From assembly GCF_900141885.1 (NCBI RefSeq), contig NZ_FQYY01000007.1, forward strand, positions 62,001 to 126,000: 64,000 bases of DNA. Reading direction: 5' to 3'. Of this stretch, positions 43,531 to 53,269 are shown piece by piece. The notes beneath the pieces were generated by a model that saw only the letters and a program-made list of their open reading frames with translations, was not told the origin of the DNA and searched no databases. Source of the DNA: Mesonia phycicola. GTDB lineage: Bacteria; Bacteroidota; Bacteroidia; Flavobacteriales; Flavobacteriaceae. How positions within the stretch are numbered: position 1 is the first letter of the stretch; each line of letters opens with the position of its first letter. Made by a program: the position numbers and the translations under genes.

Positions 43531-43974
43531 ATGAGTATAGATTCTACATTAGAGTTTTGCGTATTAAACTCCTCAGATATTTCTAAAATTGTACCCTTAG
43601 GGCATCAATTAAATCCGAAATTATCTAAAATAGAAATAGAAGATTATTTAAAGCAAATGTTTCAATTTTCTACCTACCACTGCTTTGGCTTAAAAAAACA
43701 AGGAAAATTGGTAGGGCTTTCTAGCGGATGGATTACTATTAGGTTTTATTCTGGTAAACAATTAGAGGTAGATAATGTAATTATAGATCAAGATATTCAA
43801 TCTAAAGGCTACGGAAAGTATTTTTTTGAAAAAATAGAAGAATGGGCAATAAAGAATGAATGTAATTCTGTAGAGTTAAATACATATCTAGAGAATAAGC
43901 GTTCTCATAAATTTTATTACACTAATAATTATTCTGTTTTAGGTTTTCATTTTTGTAAAAACTTAAAAAAATAG
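43531..43974 (+). CDS. GNAT-family N-acetyltransferase
   Basis: A 147-residue acetyltransferase of the GNAT fold. The acetyl-CoA motif A is seen in LEVDNVIIDQDIQSKGYGKYFFEKIEEWA, where Q-S-K-G-Y-G stands for the R/Q-x-x-G-x-G/A loop, followed by the C-terminal NKRSHKFYYTNNY strand. The acceptor is unknown. It follows hemL by 25 bases and is closed by a bidirectional terminator. Confidence 0.85.
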   Translation: MSIDSTLEFCVLNSSDISKIVPLGHQLNPKLSKIEIEDYLKQMFQFSTYHCFGLKKQGKLVGLSSGWITIRFYSGKQLEVDNVIIDQDIQSKGYGKYFFEKIEEWAIKNECNSVELNTYLENKRSHKFYYTNNYSVLGFHFCKNLKK

Positions 43975-44011
43975 ATTTTATTAATCTTAACGTTATTAAA
44001 ATAATTTACTT

Positions 44012-44057
44012 ACTAAAAACCCATCTGTATTAATTTAAAATAAGATGGGTTTTTAGT
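44012..44057. terminator. Bidirectional terminator
   Basis: ACTAAAAACCCATCT / AGATGGGTTTTTAGT perfect 15-bp stem between the converging GNAT and GH3 genes. Confidence 0.85.
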
Positions 44058-44077
44058 GTTTATAGGAAGTATTTTAA

Positions 44078-45598
44078 TTATAAACTATTATTAATTTCTA
44101 ACAATTCTTCCAGATAAGTTCTTTTGTTAGAAAGTCTAGGTATTTTATGTTGACCGCCTAATTTATCGTGTTTTTTAGACCATTGGTAAAACAAACCAGA
44201 CTTTGCTTGATTCACTTTTAGTAGGTTTAAAGTAGTATTGTTATGTCTTTTAGCTTCGTAATCACTGTTTAAAGTTTGTAATATTTGATCTAAAGACTTT
44301 TCAAAGTGGTTTAGGTTTTCTGGCGGAGTTTTAAACTCTATAATCCACTCGTGAGCCCCTTTGGTATTACCATCCATAAAAATTGGTCCAGCAGTATAAT
44401 CTACTATTTCACAATCGGTGAGTTTAGATACTTTTTTCAAAGCTTCTTCTGCATTTTCAATAATTAATTCTTCTCCAAAAACATTAATATGATGTTTGGT
44501 ACGCCCTGTTACTTTAATTCTGAATGGACTTAGAGAGGTAAATCTAATAGTATCGCCAATTTTGTAACGCCATAAACCTGCGTTAGTAGTAATTACTACA
44601 GCATAGTTTTTACCCATTTCTACTTCACTTAGCGGAATTATTTTTTCTTCGTGACTACCATAAGAATCCATAGGAATAAACTCATAGAAAATTCCGTAAT
44701 CAAGCATTAGTAACAACTCATTACTATAGTTTTGGTCTTGCACCGCAAAAAATCCTTCTGAAGCATTATAAATTTCATAGTATTTAAATTTACTATGCGG
44801 AATTATTTTTTTGTATTGCTCTTTATAAGGCTCAAAACTTACCCCTCCGTGAAAATACACTTCTAAGTCTGGCCAAACTTCTGTTAAGCTTTTCTTTTGG
44901 GTAGTTTCCATCACATTATTAAGTAAAACTAACATCCAAGAAGGTACACCTGCAATACTGGTAACATTTTCTTTAATTGTAAAATCTACTACCGCTTGCA
45001 TTTTCTTTTCAAAATCACTCATTAAAGAAATTTCGTTATTTGGCGTACTACTGTAAGTAGCCCAAAAAGGCATGTTGTCTATTAAGATGGCAGATAAATC
45101 TCCAAAAACAGTTCCGTTTTCTCGGTAAAGTTCTTTACTGCCTCCTAAGCGCAAACTTTTACCAGTAAATAATTGTGAGTTTTCGTTATTATTTAAGTAT
45201 AAACAAAGTAAATCTTTACTAGCGGCATAATGGCAATCTTCTAAAGACTCTGGACTTACAGGTATAAATTTGCTTTTAGCATTAGTAGTACCGCTAGATT
45301 TAGCAAACCATTTTATGGGAGTTGGCCAAAAAATATTTTCTTCTCCTAAACGAGCTCTTTCAATTAAAGGTTCTACATCTTCATAACTTTGTATAGGTAC
45401 TTGCTCTGCAAAATCTTTGTAATTTTTAATAGAGCTAAAGCCGTATTTTTTTCCTATTTCTGTATATTTTGCTTTTTCAATTAGATGATGTAGAAGTTCT
45501 GTTTGTACTTCTTGCGGGTACTTAATAAAAAGTTCCATTTGATGAATACGCTTCTTAAGAAACCAAGTAGCAATAGAATTTACGATAGGAATTGGCAT
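44078..45598 (-). CDS. GH3 auxin-responsive-promoter family adenylating enzyme
   Basis: A 506-residue member of the GH3 family, the acyl-acid amido synthetase group best known in plants (conjugating indole-acetic, jasmonic or benzoic acids to amino acids). The ATP loop is seen in KSSGTTNAKSKFIPVS, the adenylate site in YNASEGFFAVQD, and the hinge in KVTGRTKHHINVFGEELI. Bacterial members are common in Bacteroidota but their substrates are unknown. It stands alone; nearby phenylacetate genes are over 15 kb away, so no direct link is claimed. Confidence 0.9.
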   Translation of the reverse strand: MPIPIVNSIATWFLKKRIHQMELFIKYPQEVQTELLHHLIEKAKYTEIGKKYGFSSIKNYKDFAEQVPIQSYEDVEPLIERARLGEENIFWPTPIKWFAKSSGTTNAKSKFIPVSPESLEDCHYAASKDLLCLYLNNNENSQLFTGKSLRLGGSKELYRENGTVFGDLSAILIDNMPFWATYSSTPNNEISLMSDFEKKMQAVVDFTIKENVTSIAGVPSWMLVLLNNVMETTQKKSLTEVWPDLEVYFHGGVSFEPYKEQYKKIIPHSKFKYYEIYNASEGFFAVQDQNYSNELLLMLDYGIFYEFIPMDSYGSHEEKIIPLSEVEMGKNYAVVITTNAGLWRYKIGDTIRFTSLSPFRIKVTGRTKHHINVFGEELIIENAEEALKKVSKLTDCEIVDYTAGPIFMDGNTKGAHEWIIEFKTPPENLNHFEKSLDQILQTLNSDYEAKRHNNTTLNLLKVNQAKSGLFYQWSKKHDKLGGQHKIPRLSNKRTYLEELLEINNSL

Positions 45599-45689
45599 TT
45601 AATCGAGTATATTTAAACCTAATTGTCTAACTATAAAAATAAGATTATTTTAGGCTCTTCAAAGGCTTTCAATTAAAAATTATACAATT

Positions 45690-46490
45690 ATGCTATTTAA
45701 AGGTGTGCTAAAAAAAATGAAGACAGAATTATCTTCTCAAGTTCAGTATTTTATGGATTTTGAAGATGATTTTATTCATATGAATCAATTATTAGATAAA
45801 GAGATAAGCATCACTTTTATTGGGTACCAATGTTTAAATTGTGGTAAAGACAAGAAGATTTATAGACAAGGTTTTTGTTACGATTGTTTTTATGAAACTC
45901 CATTAGCTGGAGATTGGATTATGAAACCTGAATTAAGTAAGGCTCATTTAGATGAAGAAGATCGAGATTTAGAATATGAAAAAAGAGTGCAGCTACAACC
46001 ACACATTGTTTATTTAGCAAACTCTAGCAATGTAAAAGTAGGAGTTACAAGAAAAACCCAAGTGCCAACGCGTTGGATAGATCAAGGTGCGCACGAGGCT
46101 ATAGAAATTGTAGAAGTACCAAATCGTTATTTAGCTGGTATTGCAGAGGTTGCTTTAAAGCCTTACATATCTGACAAAACTAATTGGCGTACCATGTTGA
46201 AAAATGAAATTGAAGATATAAATCTTGAAGAGAAGCGTGATGAGTTAAAACAGTATTTACCAGAAGAAGTACAGCAATATTTTTTAGCCTCTAATAAAGA
46301 AACAGAAATAAACTTTCCTGTTTTAGCATACCCTACTAAGCTTAAAAGCCTTAATTTAGATAAAACTCCAGACTTTAAAGCGGTTTTAAAAGGTATAAAA
46401 GGCCAGTATTTAATTTTTGAAGACAATACAGTTTTTAACGTACGTAGTAATGAAGGTTATAAAGTAAACTTAGAAATACTAGCTAATTAA
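45690..46490 (+). CDS. DUF2797 protein
   Basis: A 266-residue protein of the DUF2797 family. A zinc-ribbon-like module is present (CLNCGKDKKIYRQGFCYDC, about 49-67) and then VYLANSSNVKVGVTRKTQVP, a stretch resembling a GIY-YIG-like strand arrangement, followed by ARW-like TRWIDQGA. No catalytic role is known to me. A second ATG nine codons in (45717) is an alternative start. No signal peptide or membrane segment. It is divergent from the GH3 gene. Confidence 0.82.
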   Translation: MLFKGVLKKMKTELSSQVQYFMDFEDDFIHMNQLLDKEISITFIGYQCLNCGKDKKIYRQGFCYDCFYETPLAGDWIMKPELSKAHLDEEDRDLEYEKRVQLQPHIVYLANSSNVKVGVTRKTQVPTRWIDQGAHEAIEIVEVPNRYLAGIAEVALKPYISDKTNWRTMLKNEIEDINLEEKRDELKQYLPEEVQQYFLASNKETEINFPVLAYPTKLKSLNLDKTPDFKAVLKGIKGQYLIFEDNTVFNVRSNEGYKVNLEILAN

Positions 46491-46521
46491 TTTCAAATTA
46501 TACTTTAGATAAATAAAAAAG

Positions 46522-46558
46522 TACACTTTTATATCAATTAAAAAGTGTATTTTTTTTA
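46522..46558 (+). terminator. Intrinsic terminator after the DUF2797 gene
   Basis: TACACTTTT / AAAAGTGTA stem with a 10-base loop, followed by eight T. Confidence 0.75.
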
Positions 46559-46609
46559 TTTCATAGAAAATTAAAAATTCAAAAAAATATTTAGCTTGAT
46601 ATAAGCACT

Positions 46610-46655
46610 AAAAACCGGAACATAACCAAGTTTATTTTTGGATGTTCCGGTTTTT
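46610..46655. terminator. Bidirectional terminator before rpsU end
   Basis: AAAAACCGGAACAT / ATGTTCCGGTTTTT perfect 14-bp stem with an 18-base loop. It can end the converging rpsU mRNA from the right and act as a second stop for the DUF2797 gene. The rest of the gap 46491-46775 shows nothing more. Confidence 0.75.
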
Positions 46656-46775
46656 ATTTATGAATTCCTAAAATCTATTTTAGGGTATGTTCTTCTATCT
46701 CTATATACACTTAACGTGTTTATAAAGACTTATCATTTATACAGAAATCTTAAAATGATAAAAGATATTTGTGGC

Positions 46776-46970
46776 TTATATATCTTCTTTCTCTCTTAAA
46801 GACTGGATATAAGTAGCTTTTTGAATTTGCTTTCTTCTTGCAACAGAAGGCTTAGTAAAGTGCTTGTTGTCTCTTAGCTTCTGTAATGTTTTAGTGTCTC
46901 TATATTTTCTCTTTAATCTTTTTAGAGCACGTTCTATTTTTTCTCCGTCTTTTACTTTTATAATAAGCAT
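46776..46970 (-). CDS. rpsU: 30S ribosomal protein S21
   Basis: A 64-residue basic protein of the small ribosomal subunit. The family pattern IIKVKDGEKIERALKRLKRK is at the start, followed by KHFTKPSVARRKQIQKA. Length is normal for S21 of Bacteroidota. In Bacteroidota S21 has a part in how the anti-Shine-Dalgarno end of 16S rRNA is presented. It lies downstream of rpoD in the same direction, with a 173-base gap that could hold a promoter. Confidence 0.95.
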   Translation of the reverse strand: MLIIKVKDGEKIERALKRLKRKYRDTKTLQKLRDNKHFTKPSVARRKQIQKATYIQSLREKEDI

Positions 46971-47143
46971 TAATACGTATTTAAAGGATTATTTTTTCTA
47001 GAACCTTTCTAGAAAAAACTGAAATATTTTTAAGTCTAAATAAAATGATTCTGAGTTAATCTCAGGTACATTTATAAATTCAGTTTGCAAATTTATAAAA
47101 TAACTTGTAGAAAATAACAGAATTTAAAAGTTTTTCTTGAAAT

Positions 47144-48010
47144 TTAACCTAGATAGTTCTTCAAGACCTTGTTTTTCGAGCTACTTCTAAGTTTTCTAAT
47201 TCCTTTTTCACGAATTTGTCTAACTCTTTCTCTTGTTAATCCAAAAGTGCTTCCAATTTCTTCTAAGCTCATTGGGCGCTCTCCATTAAGACCGTAAAAA
47301 AGTTTTAAAACATCTGCTTCTCTAGTGTTTAAAGTGTCTAAAGCTCTATTAATTTCTGTGTTTAAAGACTCTAATATTAAATTGTCATCTGGGTTTGGTG
47401 ATTCTCCAGATTTTACTACATCATATAGGTTAGAGCTATTTTCTCCTTCTTTTAATGGCGCATCCATAGATAGGTGCTTACCAGAATTTTTTAGAGATTG
47501 CTTTACTTCTGTTACCGTCATATCTAACTCTGCAGAAAGTTCTTCTGGAGTAGGAGGTCTTTGGTAAGTTTGTTCTAAAGTAGCAAAAGCTTTATTAATT
47601 TTACTAATGCTACCAATTTTGTTTAGAGGTAAACGTACAATTCTAGACTGTTCTGCTAATGCTTGTAAGATAGATTGTCTAATCCACCAAACGGCATAAG
47701 AAATAAATTTAAAACCACGAGTTTCATCAAAACGTTTAGCTGCTTTTACTAAACCAACATTACCTTCATTAATTAAATCTGGTAATTTTAAACCTTGGTT
47801 TTGGTATTGCTTAGCCACAGAAACTACAAAACGTAAATTTGCTTTGGTAAGTTTTTCTAGTGCTATTTGGTCTCCTTGTCTTATTCGTTGTGCAAGTTCT
47901 ACTTCTTCATCTGCTGTAATTAACTCTTCTTTACTAATATCTTGTAGATACTTGTCTAAAGAGACAGATTCTCTATTGGTAACTTGTTTGGTTATTTTTA
48001 GCTGTCTCAT
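47144..48010 (-). CDS. rpoD: Primary sigma factor RpoD (sigma-A, Bacteroidota type)
   Basis: The housekeeping sigma factor. At 288 residues it is the short Bacteroidota form, without region 1.1. Region 1.2/2.1 begins at [20 protein letters not shown], region 2.2-2.4 is clear in [20 protein letters not shown] and [19 protein letters not shown], region 3 in [16 protein letters not shown], and region 4.2 in [20 protein letters not shown]. This sigma reads the TTG/TAnnTTTG promoters seen elsewhere in the window. It follows the AsmA gene by 30 bases. Confidence 0.96.
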   Translation of the reverse strand: MRQLKITKQVTNRESVSLDKYLQDISKEELITADEEVELAQRIRQGDQIALEKLTKANLRFVVSVAKQYQNQGLKLPDLINEGNVGLVKAAKRFDETRGFKFISYAVWWIRQSILQALAEQSRIVRLPLNKIGSISKINKAFATLEQTYQRPPTPEELSAELDMTVTEVKQSLKNSGKHLSMDAPLKEGENSSNLYDVVKSGESPNPDDNLILESLNTEINRALDTLNTREADVLKLFYGLNGERPMSLEEIGSTFGLTRERVRQIREKGIRKLRSSSKNKVLKNYLG

Positions 48011-48040
48011 TTACTTTTTTTTCTTCATTATTAATTCTTT

Positions 48041-50665
48041 CTATTTCTTGCCAAATAACCCATTTAGAACATCGCTTGCAGCATCTTTAATTTGTTCTTC
48101 TTTTGTTTTTGGCTCTTCTGTATTAGTAGAGTCTTGTGCAGTGCTACTGTCACTGCCGCCACTCAGTAAATCTTTTATTTTATCTTTTACCTCTTCTTTT
48201 GCTTTATCTTTTTGAGTTTCTATAATCTGTTTACTCAAATCTGAAATAGCATTTTTCATATTCAATTGAATATTTGGGCTTGCAAATGTACCGCTTAATC
48301 CGATAGGAAGCTCAACTTTTGTGCTTTCTAAATTAGTTTGAGTTAAATTTGCTAGTCCGCTACTCAATTCAGATCCTAAATATTTAGCAGGTATGTCTAA
48401 GTCTAAGCTGTAGTTCATGTTGTTGTCAAATCCGTGTGAACCCCCTGCAGTTATTGCAATATCTTTAATATTAAAGCTAAATGGAGAGACTTCTATTTGT
48501 CCGTTATTAAACTTTAAATTAGTAGCTAAGTCTTTTATATTTAGATTGTTCAAATCTATGAAATTTAATTGACCATCTAGCTTAGAAAGTAAAGGGGTTT
48601 CTGTTGTGGTTACTTTTGCGTTTAAAATTTCTGCAAATGCGGTTCCGCCAAGAGAGTTCATAATTGGAGTTAAATCGTCATTTAATTGCCCTTTTAATGT
48701 TAAGTTGGTAGTTAATAACCCTTGTAAGGCTTTGGCTAATGGAGCTAAATTTTGAAGTAACTCTAAGTCTTTAAAAGATTCTACTATATCTATTCTGTTT
48801 AAATTTAGTTTCATATCAAAAACAGGAGTTTCTGCTTTTGTAGATACGCTTCCATTTATCCCTATATTACCTCCAAATATATCTGAGGTTATGTTTTCTA
48901 GAGTAGCAGTTTCATCTTTTATGATTAACGCTCCTTTAGCATTGGTTAGTGTAAGGTTGTCGTATAAAATTTTATTAGCAGTGAAATCTAAACGCGCATC
49001 TAAAAATGAAGGTATTTTTATGGCTTCTTCTCCAGTAGTAGTGGTTACTGTTTTTTCTGAAGAAGTATTTTCTTCTGCAGTTACTTCTACGGTTTCTGCC
49101 ACCATAAAATCACTTACGGCAAATGTGTTAGATTTTACGTTAAATCTTCCTTTTAGTACTTGGTCTGAAAAGAAATAACCCATAAAATTATCTAAAGTAC
49201 CTGTAAGATTAGCATCTGTTTGCCCAGACTGAACTTGCATCTCTTCTAGGGTTACTTTAGTTGTATTAAAGTTTAAGCTAGCTTTAGAGATGTTAACCTC
49301 GTTAGGAATTTCTGGTGAATTGTATTTAAAATTAGAAATACTTGCGCTACCGCTACTTTTTACATTTTGATATTGTTCTTTTTCTATAGAATTCATATCA
49401 AAATTGGTAGTAAAATTAGCATTCAATATTCCGTTAAGATCCATATCTAATTCTAACGGATAGGCTTGCTCTAAATTAGCAAGGTTTAATCTACCATTTG
49501 CGGTAAGATTAACTAGCATGTTTTCTGTGACGTTTTTAAAACTTCCGTTAGCTGCAAACGTGTCTTGATCTATTTTAAAATTTAATTTATTCAAATTTAA
49601 ATAAGTGTCTGCTAATAATCCTGTTTCATTTTTTAGAGACGCGTCAATACTTATATTTTCTACTTTTTTAGGTAAATCTGGATATTTAAAAGAAGCATTG
49701 TTACTTAAAACAGATATATCTAAAGTAGGTATATGTTCTTCATCTACAATACCTTTTACAAGACCTTTAATTTCAAAATCTCCGCTGGTTTCAACGCCGT
49801 CAAGATTTTTAGCGTAGGTTTCTGGTACTATGGCTAAAAAGTTTTTAAAATCTGAAGAAGGTGTATTAAATGTAATATCTACTTCTTGATTGGTTTCATT
49901 AATTTTTACATAACCATCAAAAATTAATGGTAGTTGGTTTACTAATAACTTATTATCTAAAAAAGTATATTTTTGGTTAGCTAAATCCATTTCAAAATCA
50001 GCATCTAGCTTTAAACTGTTATTGTTTAAGTAGTTTACGCCATCTAATTCAAAAGAAATTATTGCTTCTGTATTTGTTTCTAGCGTAGTTTTATCTGCTG
50101 TAAAGTCTCCATTTCCGTAATGAGTGAAGTCTGTTATTCTTAAAAATGTTTTAGTGCTTTCATCTAAGTAGTTAATCTTAGAATCATTGATTTCGTAATG
50201 TTGAATGTCAAGAGATAAAGCACTTTCTGTTTCTTCTTCTGTAGTATTGGTTTCTTCTGTAGTAGCAGTTTCTTTAGCAATATCATAATTTGCATTTCCT
50301 AAAGAGTCTACTTTTACATTAATATATGCTTTTTGTACACTTAACTCATTAATGCTGTAAGAGTCGCCTTTAAAAAGTTGAGGGATCCCTAGACTTAAAC
50401 CTAATTCTTCTGTAGTAGCAAGAGTGTCTCCTTCAAAAGGAGCTTTGTTAATTACGCTAAGATTTTTAAGTTTTAGTTCGGCATCTGGAAAACTACTAAT
50501 TAAACTAAGGTCTAGGTCTTCCCATTCTACTGTTGCGTTAATATTTTGGTTAATAGATTTTTTTACTGCTCTTTCAATTGGACCTTTAAATAAAAAAGGA
50601 GCTGCAATAATAATTATTACTAATACTAAAAGGGTGATACCTAATATTTTGAAAAACTTTTTCAT
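48041..50665 (-). CDS. AsmA-family protein
   Basis: An 874-residue envelope protein: one N-terminal transmembrane helix (about 7-27) and a long beta-rich periplasmic part made of AsmA / DUF748-like repeats (for example LKLKNLSVINKAPFEGDTL near the start and LNAKVTTTETPLLSKLDG late), with a charged Ser/Glu/Lys-rich C-terminus. AsmA-like proteins form bridges that carry phospholipid between the membranes; which member this is I cannot tell. The start codon is one base after the stop of the queuosine transporter gene and rpoD follows, so the three look co-transcribed. Confidence 0.88.
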   Translation of the reverse strand: MKKFFKILGITLLVLVIIIIAAPFLFKGPIERAVKKSINQNINATVEWEDLDLSLISSFPDAELKLKNLSVINKAPFEGDTLATTEELGLSLGIPQLFKGDSYSINELSVQKAYINVKVDSLGNANYDIAKETATTEETNTTEEETESALSLDIQHYEINDSKINYLDESTKTFLRITDFTHYGNGDFTADKTTLETNTEAIISFELDGVNYLNNNSLKLDADFEMDLANQKYTFLDNKLLVNQLPLIFDGYVKINETNQEVDITFNTPSSDFKNFLAIVPETYAKNLDGVETSGDFEIKGLVKGIVDEEHIPTLDISVLSNNASFKYPDLPKKVENISIDASLKNETGLLADTYLNLNKLNFKIDQDTFAANGSFKNVTENMLVNLTANGRLNLANLEQAYPLELDMDLNGILNANFTTNFDMNSIEKEQYQNVKSSGSASISNFKYNSPEIPNEVNISKASLNFNTTKVTLEEMQVQSGQTDANLTGTLDNFMGYFFSDQVLKGRFNVKSNTFAVSDFMVAETVEVTAEENTSSEKTVTTTTGEEAIKIPSFLDARLDFTANKILYDNLTLTNAKGALIIKDETATLENITSDIFGGNIGINGSVSTKAETPVFDMKLNLNRIDIVESFKDLELLQNLAPLAKALQGLLTTNLTLKGQLNDDLTPIMNSLGGTAFAEILNAKVTTTETPLLSKLDGQLNFIDLNNLNIKDLATNLKFNNGQIEVSPFSFNIKDIAITAGGSHGFDNNMNYSLDLDIPAKYLGSELSSGLANLTQTNLESTKVELPIGLSGTFASPNIQLNMKNAISDLSKQIIETQKDKAKEEVKDKIKDLLSGGSDSSTAQDSTNTEEPKTKEEQIKDAASDVLNGLFGKK

Positions 50666-50666
50666 A

Positions 50667-51356
50667 CTAATCTAAAATTAATTCTTCTGCTTGCTGGAGG
50701 TTAAATTTTTTTCTCATTAAATGCACACCTAAATATAGTAAAGGTGTGTCTATTACAGCTATCATAATTTTAAATAAAAAACCACTTAGTAGCAAACTAC
50801 CAAAAATTTCCCATTTTAAAATATTAAAGCTGCACAATAAAAACAATACACTAAAAGTATCTACAAACTGTGATAAAAATGTAGAAAAATTATTACGTAA
50901 CCATAGGTGTTTGCCTTTTGTTAACTTTTTCCAGAAATGATAAATCTGAATGTCAATATATTGCGCCAATAAGTATGCCATCATTGAAGCAAAAACTGCA
51001 ATGGCAGTATTTCCGAAAACTTTTATGAATAATGCGTCATTAATGGGAGAGTTTTCTATAGCAGGCACGTAGCTAGAAATGTAGATAATTATTAGTGAAA
51101 ATAAAGAAGCGAAGATACCTGTGGTGACAATTTGGTTAGCTTTCTTTTTACCATAAATTTCACTAATTAAATCTGTGATTAAAAAGGTAATAGGGTATGG
51201 TAATATTCCTACAGAAATTTCAAATCTATATAAATCAAAAAAATCCCAATAGAAAAACTTTTGAAATATTAGATTAGAGACTACCAATGAGGTGATAAAT
51301 AAAGAAGCCAATATTAAGTAAATCTTATAGGCTAATAATTTTTGATTAGATTTCAA
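50667..51356 (-). CDS. Queuosine precursor transporter (YhhQ/DUF165)
   Basis: A 229-residue inner-membrane protein with about six helices; YhhQ proteins take up queuosine precursors (preQ0/preQ1). Family features are GILPYPITFLITDLISEIYGKK in the first third and the FLSQFVDTFSVLFLLC segment later. The start appears to be TTG (51356), as no ATG is available near the expected N-terminus. It is divergent from folK-dNK and next to the AsmA gene. Confidence 0.88.
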   Translation of the reverse strand: MKSNQKLLAYKIYLILASLFITSLVVSNLIFQKFFYWDFFDLYRFEISVGILPYPITFLITDLISEIYGKKKANQIVTTGIFASLFSLIIIYISSYVPAIENSPINDALFIKVFGNTAIAVFASMMAYLLAQYIDIQIYHFWKKLTKGKHLWLRNNFSTFLSQFVDTFSVLFLLCSFNILKWEIFGSLLLSGFLFKIMIAVIDTPLLYLGVHLMRKKFNLQQAEELILD

Positions 51357-51456
51357 TATAGAAAATTTGTTAATACTCTTTTACACAAAAATAAGTCTAT
51401 CTGCTTTTCTTTTACTTAATTTGTTCAAAAATTCTGAAACTTTATTTGTTAATTTT

Positions 51457-52581
51457 TTGAAAAAATCTACTCTAGCATATTTAGCCCTAGGGAGTAATCA
51501 GGGCGATAAACTACAAAACCTGCAAAATGCGGTTAACCATATTTTTAAAAAAGTAGGAGGTATTGTGCAAATTTCACCAATTTATAAAACTCCAGCTTGG
51601 GGTTTTGAGGGTGAAGATTTTTACAATGCTTGTTTAGTGATAGAAACTAGATTTTCTCCTGAAGCAGTACTTTCTAAGCTATTGTTGATAGAAGAATTAT
51701 TAGGTAGAGCAAAAAAAACAAAATTTGGTTATGAAAATAGGTTAATAGATATTGATCTTCTTTTTTATGGCGACGAGATTTTAACTTCACAACAATTAAT
51801 TTTACCACACCCGCGTATTGCAGAGCGTAAATTTGTATTGTACCCTTTAAGAGATATTGCAGCAGAATTTTTACACCCTGTATTAAAAAAAACAATTCAA
51901 GTTTTAGCTGAAGAAACTACAGATGCTTCTAAAATAACAGCGGTAAGTGATTTACTAGAAACTCCAAAATTCAATTTTAAAAATTTTAAGTATTTAGCAA
52001 TAGAGGGGAATATTGGTGCTGGTAAAACAAGTTTGGCTACTATGATTTCTGAAGATTTTAAAGCTAAATTAATAACAGAGCGTTTTAAAGACAATCCCTT
52101 TCTTCCTAAATTTTATAAAGATCAAACAAGATACGCTTTCCCTTTAGAGATGTCTTTTTTGGCAGATCGTTATCAGCAATTATTAGACGATATCTCTCAA
52201 TACGATTTGTTTAGCGATTTTATGGTGGCAGATTATGATGTTTATAAATCGCTAATTTTTGCAAAAGTTACTTTGCAAGAAGAAGAATATAATCTTTATA
52301 AAAAGCTATTTAGTATTATGTATAAAGATTTGGCTAAGCCAGATTTATATGTGTACCTCTACCAAAATACCGAGCGATTATTAGAAAATATTAAAAAGCG
52401 AGGCAGAAATTACGAACAAGAAATTCCTGCAGATTACTTAGAAAATATTAATAGAGGGTATTTAGAGTTTATTAAAAATCAGCATCACTTAAATGTGAAA
52501 GTTATTGATATTTCTGAACTTGATTTTGTAAACTATAGAGAAGATTATTTACAAGTACTAGAAGCAATTAATAACAGCTAG
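51457..52581 (+). CDS. folK: Fused HPPK (FolK) and deoxynucleoside kinase
   Basis: Two enzymes in one chain of about 374 residues. The N-terminal part (about 1-150) is 6-hydroxymethyl-dihydropterin pyrophosphokinase for folate synthesis (YLALGSNQGDKLQNLQ, then the ENRLIDIDLLFYGD and LPHPRIAERKFVL metal and ATP site). The C-terminal part (about 170-374) is a deoxynucleoside kinase with P-loop EGNIGAGKTSLA and the ERF and FLADRYQQ motifs. I place the start at TTG 51457; an earlier in-frame TTG at 51367 adds 30 residues unlike FolK. The fusion is common in Flavobacteria. Confidence 0.9.
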   Translation: MKKSTLAYLALGSNQGDKLQNLQNAVNHIFKKVGGIVQISPIYKTPAWGFEGEDFYNACLVIETRFSPEAVLSKLLLIEELLGRAKKTKFGYENRLIDIDLLFYGDEILTSQQLILPHPRIAERKFVLYPLRDIAAEFLHPVLKKTIQVLAEETTDASKITAVSDLLETPKFNFKNFKYLAIEGNIGAGKTSLATMISEDFKAKLITERFKDNPFLPKFYKDQTRYAFPLEMSFLADRYQQLLDDISQYDLFSDFMVADYDVYKSLIFAKVTLQEEEYNLYKKLFSIMYKDLAKPDLYVYLYQNTERLLENIKKRGRNYEQEIPADYLENINRGYLEFIKNQHHLNVKVIDISELDFVNYREDYLQVLEAINNS

Positions 52582-52589
52582 AGTAAGTA

Positions 52590-53126
52590 TTATTTCTTCA
52601 TTTTAGCAAAAATATCCCAAACCACAACTCCTGTACTTACAGAAATGTTTAAAGAATGCTTGCTACCATATTGCGGAATTTCTATTACTTGATTGCTAGT
52701 AGAAACTACTTCTTGCTGTACACCTTTTACTTCATTACCAAGAACAATAGCATATGTAGTGCTTTTCTGCGGAACAAAATTATTTAACATCACCGAGTTT
52801 TCTGCCTGCTCAATAGCTAAAATTTCTACTTTTTCTTGTTGTAGTTTTTTTACCACAGTAAGCGTGTTTTCTGCATACTCCCAATTAACAGTGTCTGTAG
52901 CTCCTAAAGCGGTTTTATGGATGTCTTTGTGTGGAGGGGTAGCGGTAATACCGCAAAGAAATATTTTTTCAATTAAAAAAGCATCTGCAGTTCTAAAAAC
53001 AGAACCAATATTGTTTAGACTTCTAATATTATCTAAAATTATTATTAGTGGAGTTTTCTCTGCCGTTTTAAATTCTTCTACAGATTTACGGTCTAGTTCG
53101 CTGTTTTTTAATTTTCTATTTTCCAT
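52590..53126 (-). CDS. TrmH/SpoU-family RNA 2'-O-methyltransferase
   Basis: A 178-residue knotted methyltransferase. The three SpoU motifs are present: motif 1 ILDNIRSLNNIGSVFRTADA, motif 2 AIVLGNEVKGVQQ and motif 3 IPQYGSKHSLNISVSTGV, which form the SAM-binding trefoil knot. The ATG at 53126 is chosen since a promoter box lies just upstream; the longer frame to 53174 would run across it. The RNA target (tRNA or rRNA) is not known. It converges with folK-dNK, 9 bases apart. Confidence 0.92.
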   Translation of the reverse strand: MENRKLKNSELDRKSVEEFKTAEKTPLIIILDNIRSLNNIGSVFRTADAFLIEKIFLCGITATPPHKDIHKTALGATDTVNWEYAENTLTVVKKLQQEKVEILAIEQAENSVMLNNFVPQKSTTYAIVLGNEVKGVQQEVVSTSNQVIEIPQYGSKHSLNISVSTGVVVWDIFAKMKK

Positions 53127-53131
53127 AGTTG

Positions 53132-53159
53132 CAAAAGTATCAAAAAAGAAAATGCAGCC
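53132..53159 (-). promoter_or_regulatory. Promoter of the TrmH gene
   Basis: On the minus strand TTG, 20 bases, then TACTTTTG (53139-53132), a match to TAnnTTTG. The ATG at 53126 lies only six bases past the -7 box, so the mRNA would be nearly leaderless. Confidence 0.6.
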
Positions 53160-53269
53160 CAATGAAAGCTGCATTTAAAGATTTTTATAGTCGAATTAAA
53201 AATGAAATTGTCATCTAGATTAGGTCTATAAAAAAACTTCGTTTCTTGTCTTTTAGACCTTTTTTGTGA

